From Schlesneria sp. (GTDB lineage Bacteria; Planctomycetota; Planctomycetia; Planctomycetales; Planctomycetaceae), in the NCBI GenBank assembly GCA_025353525.1, contig JANXOO010001499.1, positions 1 to 15,453 on the forward strand: a stretch of DNA of 15,453 bases, in the 5' to 3' direction. How positions within the stretch are numbered: position 1 is the stretch's first letter; the number at the start of each line of letters is the position of its first letter. Position numbers and translations under genes: made by a program. This document shows, piece after piece, positions 1 through 7,570 of this stretch. The notes under the pieces are model-generated. The model made no database searches and had not been told where the DNA came from. It worked only from the letters and a program-made list of their open reading frames with translations.

Positions 1-199
1 CCACGGGACTGTCTTTAGTCACGTCCGAGAGTTTGACGGAGTCTCCTTTGAGCGACTTCAATTCAAAGTCGTCGGCCATTCCGCCGACTTTGGGCGGGAT
101 CTCTGCCGCATGAGCACTGAATGACAAGCACCAGACAGCAAGCGCACAGGCAATGATCGCCAGCGGGCGAATCCGTCGAAATGCACTTTTGATCGGCAT
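1..199 (-). CDS. Secreted redoxin / thioredoxin-fold protein, 5' part (3' end outside window)
   Basis: The first 66 codons of a minus-strand gene that runs off the left edge. The ATG is at 199-197, with AAGGA about 10 bases upstream. The N-terminus is a clear export signal: basic residues (KSAFRRIRP), a hydrophobic core (LAIIACALAVWCLSF) and a probable signal-peptidase site after AHA. The mature part opens with a short segment of the type found at the start of AhpC/TSA and TlpA-like redoxins (VGGMADDFELKSLKGDSVKL), where substrate-free strands precede the CxxC or peroxidatic-cysteine loop. That loop lies outside the window, so the catalytic type (peroxiredoxin, thiol-disulphide reductase or inactive) cannot be told. 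The likely location is periplasmic or extracytoplasmic. The family call rests on the short opening motif only. Confidence 0.72.
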   Translation of the reverse strand, partial: MPIKSAFRRIRPLAIIACALAVWCLSFSAHAAEIPPKVGGMADDFELKSLKGDSVKLSDVTKDSPV

Positions 200-719
200 G
201 ATATTGAGGTCCTTGTTTGGCCAGGAAGGTGATTTGTACGAAACCGCAATCGCGCTGATTCCGAATTCTTCATCTGAGATGCCGCGAACGGATTCAGGTT
301 TCACTAAAAGTCAGGATTTCTGATCAATCATGTCAAGCGGTCGGCCCCGGAAGGCGGATTCCGGATTTATCGGAATTTCGCTGACACAATCGGACTGCAG
401 GAATTCTCGCTTCCAAATGTACAGCAAGGCATCGCAAACACGATTGACGTTCTCCTCCGACCCGGTGTTTCGGTGGAGAGCCAACAACGCCAATAGTGGT
501 TCCAGTCGGCAAAATCCCGACATATTCAAAATCCGCACGAGTTCACTTCGGAAACGGGAATTTGGCGAAAACCCGGTGCCTTGCTGCGATTGGCAGAATT
601 CCGCCGTCTTCGCTGTATCGTGTGAACCTCTCCGCTAGAATCTGACTCATACTTTTTCGTATTCGCCTCCACAAGGCGAGTCGCTTCGTCCTTGATGCTC
701 GGCTGGCAGGTTCAAGTTC
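200..719. other. Divergent intergenic stretch between the redoxin gene and argS
   Basis: This stretch carries no certain gene. It separates the minus-strand redoxin gene from plus-strand argS and must hold both promoters, but I see no convincing -35/-10 pair. Open frames exist on both strands at about 311-640. The minus-strand one is listed separately as doubtful. The plus-strand one (330-638) has atypical composition and is taken as a shadow. No repeat or strong hairpin was seen. Confidence 0.5.
311..538 (-). CDS. Possible small protein of 75 residues, doubtful
   Basis: A minus-strand frame that starts at GTG 538 (or at ATG 523) and ends at TGA 311. It stays open further upstream to a TAG near 637, but no better start appears there. 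Neither start has a good ribosome binding site. The product has a helical middle (EPLLALLALHRNT, then ENVNRVCDALLYIWKREFL) and a codon choice that looks like the neighbouring genes, which is why it is listed at all. It lies 112 bases upstream of the redoxin gene on the same strand and could be co-transcribed with it. I recognise no family. It may equally be a decayed gene or chance. Confidence 0.25.
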   Translation of the reverse strand: MRILNMSGFCRLEPLLALLALHRNTGSEENVNRVCDALLYIWKREFLQSDCVSEIPINPESAFRGRPLDMIDQKS

Positions 720-2669
720 ATGGATTTTTTGTCTGAATTGCGATCGAGATTGAGGTCGGCGCTGACTTTGATGACGGATACGCCCGATGCCTATGTCGAG
801 ATGCTCAAGCCGTCTCAGGAAGTCAAATTCGGTGACTTTCAGGCAAATTGTGCCATGTCTTTGGCCAAACTTGCCAGGCGTCCGCCTCGCGATGTGGCGG
901 CAGAATTGATCTCAAAGCTGGATGTGGCAGATATTTGTGACCCCCCTGAGATTGCCGGGCCGGGTTTCATCAATTTCCGACTGAAGACCGAACGGCTGGC
1001 GGACGAGACAGCTCGACTGACGCGAGACGAACGGCTTGGCGTGGCATTGGTCGCGACACCGCGTCAGTACATTGTCGACTTCTCGTCTCCGAATGTGGCC
1101 AAGCCGATGCATGTTGGCCACTTGCGAAGTACGGTCATCGGCAACGCGTTGTGTCGAGTCCTCAGGTTCCTCGGTCACCACGTCCTTTCGGACAACCACG
1201 TCGGAGACTGGGGGACCCAGTTCGGGATGATTATCTACGGATACAAGCATTTTCGCGACGATGCCGCGTACCGAAATAACGCCGTTCCCGAACTGGCACG
1301 GCTGTATCGACTGGTCAATCAACTGACTGACTACCACACTGTTGTGGCAGAGCTTCCACCATTACGGGCGCAGATCGCGGCCAAAGAGGCGGCTGTGGCG
1401 AGTGCCAGGCAAGCGGCTGACTTCAAGCCAACAGATAAAGATGCCGCCCGAGCGGCGAAGCGTGCCGAGCAGGAATTGAGCGAGCACATTGCCGGGATTG
1501 AGTCGGCACAAACGAAATGCGATCTGGTGGAGAGCAACCCGGGTCTAAAGTCGCTGGCGGATGCTCACCCCCGGATTGGCGAATTGTCGCGCCGCGAAAC
1601 GGCGCTGCTGCATGCAGGAAATATCGAAAACAAACGATTGTGGGACGAATTCGTACCCAAGTGCATGCAGGCGCTGGAATCGATGTATCAACGATTCGGA
1701 ATTGTTTTCGATATGTCGCTGGGCGAAAGTTGGTACAACCCGATGTTGCCGGGAATTGTCGAGGAATTAAAGCAAAAGGAGATGGCTCGAATCAGCGACG
1801 GTGCCACATGTGTATTCGTCGAAGGAAACCCGGCACCGTTTATCGTGCAAAAGGCTGACGGAGCATTCACGTACGCTACGACCGACCTTGCGACGATCCG
1901 TCATCGAGTGGAAACGTTGCACGCGGATGCCTGTCTTTACGTTGTCGATTCACGGCAGAGTGAACATTTTCAACTGTTGTTCGCTACGGCGAAGAATCTG
2001 GGTTACAGCCAAACCGAATTTCGTCATGTCAGTTTTGGTACGGTATTGGGCGAAGATCGCCGACCGATCAAAACACGTTCCGGCGATTCGATCGGCCTCG
2101 AAAGTTTGCTCGACGAAGCCATTCAGAATGCCAGGAAAATCGTTGACGAGAACAGTTCGCACCTTAGCGACGCTGATCGGTCGAATGTTTCGGTTCTGGT
2201 CGGTATGGGCGCGATTATCTACGTCGATCTGCATCACAATCGCGATAGTGACTACGTCTTCAGTTGGGACAAGATGCTGGCCACCAGTGGCGACACGGCG
2301 ACGTACAATCAGTATGCCTACGCACGCGTTTGCGGAATCCTCAGAAAAGGGGGCATTGATGTCGCGGAATTAAGGCGGGCCGGTCATGCGATTCAGCTTG
2401 CCACGCCCGCAGAACGGGCGCTCGCACTGCAACTTAACCGGTTCTCGAACGCTGTTTCTGATGTGGCGATCGATTATCGTCCCAACCTTCTGACACAGTA
2501 CCTGTTCGAAACGGCCAACTGTTTTGCGTCGTTCTTTAACGACTGTCCGGTCCTCAGTGCCGAGCCACCGGAACTGCGAGCAAGCCGGCTGCTGCTTTGC
2601 GACGCCACGGCACGGATTTTGAAATGTGGTCTGGATTTATTGGGGATCGGCGTCGTCCAGCAGATGTAG
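720..2669 (+). CDS. argS: Arginyl-tRNA synthetase
   Basis: Class I aminoacyl-tRNA synthetase that charges tRNA-Arg with arginine in the cytoplasm. The N-terminal additional domain covers about residues 1-100. The HIGH-type signature is HVGH (131-134), followed by the ArgS-typical DWGTQFGM (163-170). The KMSKS loop has the degenerate form usual in ArgS (IKTRSG, 450-455). The DALR anticodon-binding domain begins near QYAYARVCGILRK (531-543), and the protein ends, as is common in this family, in methionine (VVQQM). At 649 residues it is longer than the roughly 550-590 typical of bacterial ArgS. The extra length is mostly an Ala/Glu/Lys-rich, probably coiled-coil insert at about residues 205-285. 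The start is ATG with a weak GGCAGG nine bases upstream. It appears to be transcribed on its own; the next plus-strand gene begins 149 bases later. Confidence 0.97.
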   Translation: MDFLSELRSRLRSALTLMTDTPDAYVEMLKPSQEVKFGDFQANCAMSLAKLARRPPRDVAAELISKLDVADICDPPEIAGPGFINFRLKTERLADETARLTRDERLGVALVATPRQYIVDFSSPNVAKPMHVGHLRSTVIGNALCRVLRFLGHHVLSDNHVGDWGTQFGMIIYGYKHFRDDAAYRNNAVPELARLYRLVNQLTDYHTVVAELPPLRAQIAAKEAAVASARQAADFKPTDKDAARAAKRAEQELSEHIAGIESAQTKCDLVESNPGLKSLADAHPRIGELSRRETALLHAGNIENKRLWDEFVPKCMQALESMYQRFGIVFDMSLGESWYNPMLPGIVEELKQKEMARISDGATCVFVEGNPAPFIVQKADGAFTYATTDLATIRHRVETLHADACLYVVDSRQSEHFQLLFATAKNLGYSQTEFRHVSFGTVLGEDRRPIKTRSGDSIGLESLLDEAIQNARKIVDENSSHLSDADRSNVSVLVGMGAIIYVDLHHNRDSDYVFSWDKMLATSGDTATYNQYAYARVCGILRKGGIDVAELRRAGHAIQLATPAERALALQLNRFSNAVSDVAIDYRPNLLTQYLFETANCFASFFNDCPVLSAEPPELRASRLLLCDATARILKCGLDLLGIGVVQQM

Positions 2670-2729
2670 CGATCGCATCTGTGCCAAACCGGTGCCGCAA
2701 ACATGACGGTGGCATCGTGAGAGGAATAA

Positions 2730-2752
2730 ATGCTACTTACAGAAGGTAGCAT
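2730..2752 (+). other. Hairpin between argS and the downstream gene
   Basis: A perfect 7-bp inverted repeat, ATGCTAC (2730-2736) and GTAGCAT (2746-2752), with a 9-base loop that can add two more A-T pairs across a bulged G. No T-run follows, so it is not a textbook intrinsic terminator. It may be a weak terminator or mRNA 3'-end structure for argS. Confidence 0.4.
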
Positions 2753-2818
2753 CTATTCGCCTGTCTGTGATTCGCCGACTCGAACATTTTTCAAAGTGAT
2801 GAATCAGGAAAACTGACG

Positions 2819-3265
2819 TTGGTCGCTCAGAGCAGGTACCTTTTCGTGCGAGACCGAAGTCGATATCTCATTTGGATGCTGCGGCTGATCGGGATGCTCG
2901 ATCTTGTCGCCATTTTCGCGGTGTTGGCTCCGCGTACCTGGCTCGCACGTATCAATGACGGGTTAGGACTGGGCGAATTTCCGGTGGCGCCCATCGCCGG
3001 ATATCTCGCGCGCTGCACATCGTTCTGGTACGTGTCATACGGACTGCTCTTGTGGTTTGTATCGTACGACATCGGGAAATACAGGGCCCTGATCACATGT
3101 CTGGCAGCCATGTTGATCGCGCAGGGGGCGATCATGATCGGGATCGATTTGGCAGTACGGATGCCAATCTGGTGGACGGTGACCGAGGGCCCATGCTGCG
3201 CAGGGTTTGGCATCGTTTTACTGGCGCTGCAACGCGGGTCGCGCGATGGCGAGCGTCAATGCTGA
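2819..3265 (+). CDS. Small integral membrane protein, four predicted helices, function unknown
   Basis: A 148-residue hydrophobic protein with about four membrane segments, roughly at residues 19-38, 66-83, 88-112 and 120-138. A basic N-terminus (RDRSRYLIW) predicts the N-end inside by the positive-inside rule. I chose the TTG at 2819 because AGGA sits nine bases upstream. The in-frame alternatives are the GTG for Val10 (2846) and a later ATG, and neither has a better site. Conserved-looking polar residues sit in or beside membrane segments (ARCTSFWYVSYG; VSYDIGKY). The layout recalls short DoxX-like or uncharacterised four-helix proteins, but I do not recognise a specific family. It follows argS in the same direction and converges with the ACP gene, with a palindromic element starting 18 bases after its stop. 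Confidence 0.8.
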   Translation: MVAQSRYLFVRDRSRYLIWMLRLIGMLDLVAIFAVLAPRTWLARINDGLGLGEFPVAPIAGYLARCTSFWYVSYGLLLWFVSYDIGKYRALITCLAAMLIAQGAIMIGIDLAVRMPIWWTVTEGPCCAGFGIVLLALQRGSRDGERQC

Positions 3266-3283
3266 CGCATCGGCACCGAAAGG

Positions 3284-3448
3284 TAACGCCGTGAAGCATT
3301 TTTCGCGAGAACACTGCGGGTGTGCGACTGCTTCGGAGTCCCCTGAAGAAGCAGTCTTGATTTTGAAAATGCATTCAGAAGAAGAGCCCTGCTTGCCCGT
3401 AGACGGTCAAGCAGTGGCACGAGCATAAAAAAATGCTTCACAGCGTTA
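3284..3448. repeat. Nested palindromic element, possible MITE-like repeat or structured RNA
   Basis: The outer arms are TAACGCCGTGAAGCATTTTT (3284-3303) and its inverse (3429-3448), 20 bases with a single mismatch. Three smaller stems nest inside. The first pairs 3303-3306 with 3324-3327 and ACAC 3311-3314 with GTGT 3320-3323. The second is a perfect 9-bp arm GACTGCTTC (3326-3334) with GAAGCAGTC (3348-3356) around a 13-base loop. The third is CTGCTTG (3389-3395) with CAAGCAG (3408-3414), extended past one mismatch by three further pairs to a TAGA loop. The first two stems share two bases. The whole could fold as one long stem closing a multibranch loop on either strand. It lies between converging genes, the usual place for REP/MITE repeats or bidirectional terminators. 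I see no clear target-site duplication and no convincing coding frame. The base pairing is read directly; the interpretation is inference. Confidence 0.6.
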
Positions 3449-3514
3449 GCCGAACGGCCAACAACACGTCGGCCCGGTGCGACGGTTCCGGACTCGGTCC
3501 TTCCTTGCGCCCGT

Positions 3515-3531
3515 GACTATTTTCGATAGTC
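3515..3531. other. Short hairpin downstream of the ACP gene
   Basis: GACTAT (3515-3520) and ATAGTC (3526-3531) form a perfect 6-bp stem with a TTTCG loop. On the minus strand it lies about 105 bases past the ACP stop codon. No T-run follows it on either strand, so terminator function is only a possibility. Nothing else is evident between the larger palindromic element and the ACP gene (3449-3636). Confidence 0.25.
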
Positions 3532-3636
3532 GACGTATCAGGAAACCCGGTGTTTTGGAAAACATCGCGAAGTCGCAATGTCAGCAGGACATCAATACGC
3601 GATCGCTTTGTCTGCGGCGATCCGGGCTATTGGCGA

Positions 3637-3951
3637 TCAGGCGGCAATCTTTGATTCGCAGCCGGTCGACGGTGCCATGTCTTTGGGTTCGTTCGCCTTG
3701 CTCTGAACGATGTCCAGCAATTGTCCGACATGTACGGCGTTGGCCAACTCTTCGTGCGACAGTCGAATCTTGAAGCGACGTTCGAGTTGCATGATCAGAC
3801 TGACCATGTCGACCGAGTCCAGTCCGAGTTGTTCGGCAAGGTGTTGATCGTCAGTCAATGACTCGAGCGGTTCACCCGTTTCGGCTTCAAACAATTCCAG
3901 CAGCGTCTCACGAATCTGATCGCGTGTAACCAAAATATCCCCCAAATTCAT
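3637..3951 (-). CDS. Acyl carrier protein
   Basis: A small acidic four-helix carrier protein. The 4'-phosphopantetheine attachment site is LGLDSVDMVSLI, with Ser46 counted from the ATG at 3951 as the modified residue, followed by the helix-II/III pattern LERRFKIRLSHEELANAVHVGQLLDIV. It ends with about 20 extra polar residues after the domain (NEPKDMAPSTGCESKIAA). The start is uncertain. ATG 3951 has GGAG some 12 bases upstream, whereas TTG 3933 is preceded at four bases by GGGGGA and would give the standard ACP opening MVTRDQIRETLLELF; TTG may well be right. The gene is divergent from the DUF6134/ketosynthase run across a 490-bp gap. A dedicated carrier for those ketosynthases is the natural inference, since housekeeping acpP normally sits beside fabD/fabG/fabF, which are absent here. 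Confidence 0.93.
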   Translation of the reverse strand: MNLGDILVTRDQIRETLLELFEAETGEPLESLTDDQHLAEQLGLDSVDMVSLIMQLERRFKIRLSHEELANAVHVGQLLDIVQSKANEPKDMAPSTGCESKIAA

Positions 3952-4441
3952 CCATGACGGGTGGCTCCACCGTCTGAAAATTGCGACGTACACTGAGCCC
4001 CTTCGCACGACACACACTTGAACCCGCTTCGATCAATCAAGACCGCAACAGATATCCGGGGATCAAAACAGCTTTTCCCCTCCGCGACAAGAGCGGTTTT
4101 TTATAAAAAAATCTTCGATCAGGAAAAAAAACCAAAGAGAGGTCTAGTGGCAAATCGATAAGTCGCTAGACTTGATTCCCACACCGGAATTGTCGCTCGA
4201 TTTTTCATGATGAGATCTTGAGCACTGTGGTCGCTTGAAGTTCCGGCAACCACATTCGGTTCGGGTCGATTGTTATTTCACACAGCGTTAATCGCAGCAT
4301 TTGAACGGGGTTGACTCACGTTGAAACGCCAGAGACTGAAACAGGTCTCGACGTTTTCGCCGGAAGCAGCCAATCGACGATGTCTGGGGTTTCTCGCCGT
4401 GATTAGCAGATGACCGTAAAAAATGCTCCAGGGAGGGAGTC
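3952..4441. promoter_or_regulatory. Divergent intergenic region between ACP and the ketosynthase operon
   Basis: A long gap that must carry promoters in both directions. It holds a perfect AT palindrome of 14 bases (TTTTTTATAAAAAA, 4097-4110). It also holds an imperfect inverted repeat, GTCTAGTGGC (4142-4151) and GTCGCTAGAC (4162-4171), with 8 of 10 pairs and a 10-base AT-rich spacer, which has the size of a dimeric repressor operator. No clear sigma-70 -35/-10 pair was found. A strong Shine-Dalgarno (GGGAGGGAG, about 4431-4439) lies directly before the ATG at 4442. Minus-strand open frames in the right part have no gene-like features. The operator role is inference from symmetry alone. Confidence 0.35.
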
Positions 4442-5188
4442 ATGTGGAATTCGTATAGTCGTTGGTGTACCACAATCAGCTTCACGCTATTCCTTGCGGC
4501 GAATTCCGTGTCACGCAGCGACGAGAAACCAGTTCTGATCCAGACGGCTGCCAAAACGGAAACGGCTGCCAAATCCGGTTCCGCGCGCAAGTCGGTGGAA
4601 GTTCGCGATTTTGAAGTTCGTGTCGACAAGCGACTTGTCGGAACTCATCGCCTGACAACGACGACTGAAGGTGATACTCAGGAAGTCGCACTGCAGACCG
4701 ATGTCAGAGTCAGTGTCGTCGTCTACACATACGTCTTCAAGTTTCGCGGGACTGAAGTATGGCGTGACAATCGGCTGCAGAGTTCCGACATTCAGTGCGA
4801 GGATGGCGGCAAGAAGCGGTCGATGACATTGAAAACGGGCGGGGAAGCACAGCAGATCACATTCGGCGGCAAGTCGATCCCGGCAGCATTGCCCGGTGTG
4901 ATGACGACCGCGTATTGGCGATTGCCGCCAGCGGATGCGATCTCGAAGCCGATGGCGATCATCAACGTTGATACCGGCACGACGCACAGCGCGACCCTGG
5001 TCGAAGTCGGTGCCGCATCTGTCACGGCCGACGGCCGTGCAATCGACTGCCGTCACTTCAAAATCGACGGTCCGTCGCCTGCCGAAATATGGTTCGATGA
5101 TCGGGACCGACTGGTTCGTCAAACATCGGTCGAACAGGGTCACGCGATGGAAATGCGGCTGAAACAGATCCGCGATTCGGAACATTGA
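4442..5188 (+). CDS. Exported DUF6134-like protein
   Basis: A 248-residue protein with an N-terminal export signal (hydrophobic core CTTISFTLFLAA, residues 9-20, cleavage likely before DEKP). A short low-complexity linker carries a six-codon near-duplication (TAAKTE/TAAKSG); the DNA repeat of 12 bases is at 4544-4555 and 4562-4573. The main domain shows the order I associate with DUF6134: a strand ending in RVDKRLVGTHRL (60-71), a TDVRVSVVVYTYVFKFRGTEVWRDNRL segment in which the aromatic-rich strand is followed by E-x-W (87-112), then LPGVMTTAYWRLP (150-162), and a late strand reading a product-like value (AEIWFDDRDRLVRQT). It is probably an all-beta periplasmic or lipid-binding fold; no catalytic motif is visible. 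It is the first gene of the ketosynthase run, 22 bases before the next start. The family call is from memory of its pattern. Confidence 0.75.
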   Translation: MWNSYSRWCTTISFTLFLAANSVSRSDEKPVLIQTAAKTETAAKSGSARKSVEVRDFEVRVDKRLVGTHRLTTTTEGDTQEVALQTDVRVSVVVYTYVFKFRGTEVWRDNRLQSSDIQCEDGGKKRSMTLKTGGEAQQITFGGKSIPAALPGVMTTAYWRLPPADAISKPMAIINVDTGTTHSATLVEVGAASVTADGRAIDCRHFKIDGPSPAEIWFDDRDRLVRQTSVEQGHAMEMRLKQIRDSEH

Positions 5189-5210
5189 TTGTGAACGACA
5201 AAGGATTATT

Positions 5211-6074
5211 GTGACCGCCATTACCAACCTCAATCGCGAAAACGTGTCCCGAAGCGATGCTCTGGATTGTGCCGTCACGTCGTATGCCACAACGCGGATC
5301 ACGTTTGACGATGCCAATTTACTCAGAAAACAATCGGACAATCTTCCAGGAGCCCTGGGAAACAGCATCCTCAGACACTGCGACGAACAGACACTGACTG
5401 CACTTGCTGCCGTGAAGGATACAATCGGCCGATTTGCAACGGCGGTTGATTCCTTCGAGGGCTGGGGCGTCGTCGTCTCGACGCGATATCTGGGGCGATC
5501 TGCGTTTGCTCAGGCGCTCAACAAATTCGCGACCGACGGGCCGTGGAATGTTTCGGTCCAGGTCGTTCCCAATCGGTCACTCCATTCTCCTGCCAGTATG
5601 ATCGGTTTGGCACTCGGGTGTCACGGCCCGTGTGTTGGCGTCGGAGGTGGCCTTGACGGTGAAACGGATGCCTGGTTGACCGCGACCTCGCTGCTCGATC
5701 AACAGTCGTTACCCGGCATTTGGCTGATCTTTACCGGATGGGAACCGGACAAGCGAATCGATGTCGAAGGAACGCCGCTCACCGATACCAGTTGCACGGC
5801 GCTCGTATTAGCGCTCCAGCCGGCTTCGGCAGGGAAGGGGGCCGCCCGATTGCACATTGAATACGACCGTTCGGTCCCCGCCGAACTCGACATTCCCGCG
5901 CCAGAAACTGCCATGTCATTGTTCGAAGACTTTGTCGCCGCAGGAAGTAACGGTTCGGGAATGACGGCCATGCTGGGTGGCGGTTTGAAAGTTGAAATGA
6001 ACTGGTCAATCCCGATGCCAACGATTATTCCCATTCAAAGGCATTCAGACTCCGCGCGGACGAAAGCCGCTTGA
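5211..6074 (+). CDS. Ketosynthase-like (chain-length-factor-like) protein lacking the active-site cysteine
   Basis: A 287-residue protein related to the N-terminal half of beta-ketoacyl synthases. GWGVVVSTRYLGRSAFAQ (84-101) and the segment SPASMIGLALGCHGPCVGVGGG (126-147) match the region where ketosynthases have their nucleophile elbow. Aligned on the shared GP dipeptide with the intact enzyme next door (GPQLTISAACASG), the catalytic Cys position is Leu148, so thioester chemistry by this chain is not expected. The C-terminal half with the two catalytic histidines is also missing or unrecognisable. This is like a reduced chain-length factor or other non-catalytic ketosynthase partner. The GTG start at 5211 follows AAAGGA by five bases. 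It is 22 bases after the DUF6134-like gene and 84 before the ketosynthase, so one operon is likely. The role as partner subunit is inference. Confidence 0.78.
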   Translation: MTAITNLNRENVSRSDALDCAVTSYATTRITFDDANLLRKQSDNLPGALGNSILRHCDEQTLTALAAVKDTIGRFATAVDSFEGWGVVVSTRYLGRSAFAQALNKFATDGPWNVSVQVVPNRSLHSPASMIGLALGCHGPCVGVGGGLDGETDAWLTATSLLDQQSLPGIWLIFTGWEPDKRIDVEGTPLTDTSCTALVLALQPASAGKGAARLHIEYDRSVPAELDIPAPETAMSLFEDFVAAGSNGSGMTAMLGGGLKVEMNWSIPMPTIIPIQRHSDSARTKAA

Positions 6075-6143
6075 ACTCGTACGTGGCCGGATCGCGGCAT
6101 ACCGTCGGTACTTTGAAATACTCGCCTCATGCGGAACACCGGT

Positions 6144-6150
6144 GAAGGAG
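6144..6150 (+). promoter_or_regulatory. Shine-Dalgarno that fixes the ketosynthase start
   Basis: GAAGGAG lies eight bases before the ATG at 6159. It rules in that start over the in-frame ATG at 6129, which has no such site and would add ten residues (MRNTGEGDSS) foreign to the family's N-terminus. Confidence 0.75.
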
Positions 6151-6158
6151 ACTCCTCG

Positions 6159-7382
6159 ATGAAACAAAAACAATCAGTCAGCATCACGGGCGTCGGATTG
6201 ACCTCGTCGCTCGGTCACAGCTACGACGAATTCGCATCGAATCTGCTATCGGGCGTCTCGGGGATTGAGCGCGTATCGGCGTTTGACATCACAGATCATC
6301 CCAGTCAGATTGCCAGCCTGATCGAAGAAATTCCGTGTCCTGCGGGCTTTGACGAAAGCGAATTTCGCTCACGACTGCGCATCGAGCAGTGCGGCATCTG
6401 GTGCGCCGAGACGGCATTAAGAGATGCGGGCTGGCAAGAGCGTCCGCAGGGATTGCGGATCGGTCTGGTACTCGGGCTGGGTGCCGAATGGATGCAGAGC
6501 TGGGAAATGGACTATCGTCGCGGTGGTCGTCGCGCGTTCGAACCGATCGAAGAACCGGCAGGACTCACAACGAAAGTTCATCGACTGTTGGGTTTGAGAG
6601 GTCCGCAATTGACGATTTCTGCGGCCTGTGCGAGCGGAAACTGGGCGCTGTCCCAGGGTCGCCGCTGGCTGGAACTGGGCTGGGTCGACATTTGTCTGGC
6701 AGGAGCTTGCGATATCGGAGTGACCCCGTTGTCGCTGGCCGGATTCGGAAATTTGCGAGCTCTTTCGAGAAAGAATCAGACGCCGCACGCGGCGCTGCGT
6801 CCGTTCGACAGGGACCGTGACGGGATGGTTCTCGGAGAAGGAGGAGCGATCTTCGTACTCGAACGAACCCCGTCGGCGATCGAACGTGGAGTTCGCCGCT
6901 ACGCCGAAGTATCGGGATTCGGTGCAACCAGCGATGCCCATCATATGGTGATCCCGTGTCCGGAACCGAAACAGGGAATCGAAGCGATGAGGCTGGCCCT
7001 CGACGATGCCAGGATTGTCCCCGCAGACATCGACTATATCAACGCGCATGCGACGGGAACTCCGGTCGGTGATGTCTGTGAAGCGAAGATTCTGCAAGCT
7101 GTTCTCGGCGATTCGGTCAAACATGTTCCGATCAGTTCGACCAAAGCCCTCACCGGCCATTTATTGAGCGCGGCTGCGGCGATCGAAGCAGTGACTTGCC
7201 TTATTTCGCTGGAACGTCAGGTCGCACCTCCAACGATCAACCTGGAAGATCCCGATCCTGAATGTGCGTTTCTCAATCTCGTAAGGAACGAATCCCGATC
7301 GTTGCCGATTGATGTCACGGTTTCGAATTCGTTCGGTTTCGGTGGAAATAACACGTGTCTGGTCCTGAAGAAGGCGGCGTGA
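6159..7382 (+). CDS. Beta-ketoacyl-ACP synthase, FabF type
   Basis: A condensing enzyme of 407 residues, the normal FabF length, that would extend an acyl chain with malonyl-ACP by decarboxylative Claisen condensation in the cytoplasm. The full Cys-His-His set is present: Cys157 in TISAACASGNWA, His297 in YINAHATGTPVGD, and His334 in SSTKALTGHLLSAAAA, with the conserved Lys329. The glycine-rich end NSFGFGGNNTCLVL is intact. FDRDRDGMVLGEGGA (216-230) is the usual fold signature. The active-site context AACASGNWA differs from the TACATG common in housekeeping FabF, in keeping with a specialised pathway. It follows the cysteine-less ketosynthase-like gene, and together they resemble a KS/chain-length-factor pair. 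Which acyl product is made cannot be read from the sequence. Confidence 0.95.
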   Translation: MKQKQSVSITGVGLTSSLGHSYDEFASNLLSGVSGIERVSAFDITDHPSQIASLIEEIPCPAGFDESEFRSRLRIEQCGIWCAETALRDAGWQERPQGLRIGLVLGLGAEWMQSWEMDYRRGGRRAFEPIEEPAGLTTKVHRLLGLRGPQLTISAACASGNWALSQGRRWLELGWVDICLAGACDIGVTPLSLAGFGNLRALSRKNQTPHAALRPFDRDRDGMVLGEGGAIFVLERTPSAIERGVRRYAEVSGFGATSDAHHMVIPCPEPKQGIEAMRLALDDARIVPADIDYINAHATGTPVGDVCEAKILQAVLGDSVKHVPISSTKALTGHLLSAAAAIEAVTCLISLERQVAPPTINLEDPDPECAFLNLVRNESRSLPIDVTVSNSFGFGGNNTCLVLKKAA

Positions 7383-7570
7383 CGCGAACAAAGTCACTCG
7401 CTCGGTGGCATCACCGTCGTCGGAGCAACGGCGAAAACGGAAATTCCGGTTGGTGAGAGTTTGCCAATCGTAATTGACTGGCTGGCATCTTCGGAAAAAT
7501 GCCTTGCCGGCATCGAAAAATCTTCAAGATTTTCTTGTGTTCGGTCGGAACGCACGTCAATCTCGGAGTC

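Noticed and set aside
3207..3428. Plus-strand frame of 73 codons overlapping the membrane-protein end and the palindromic element
   Set aside because: It runs through both hairpin arms, overlaps the upstream gene and has no ribosome binding site.
4511..5368. Long minus-strand frame of 285 codons across the DUF6134-like gene
   Set aside because: Arg/Cys-rich low-quality translation typical of antisense of a GC-rich gene; the plus-strand gene has signal peptide, start signal and domain pattern.
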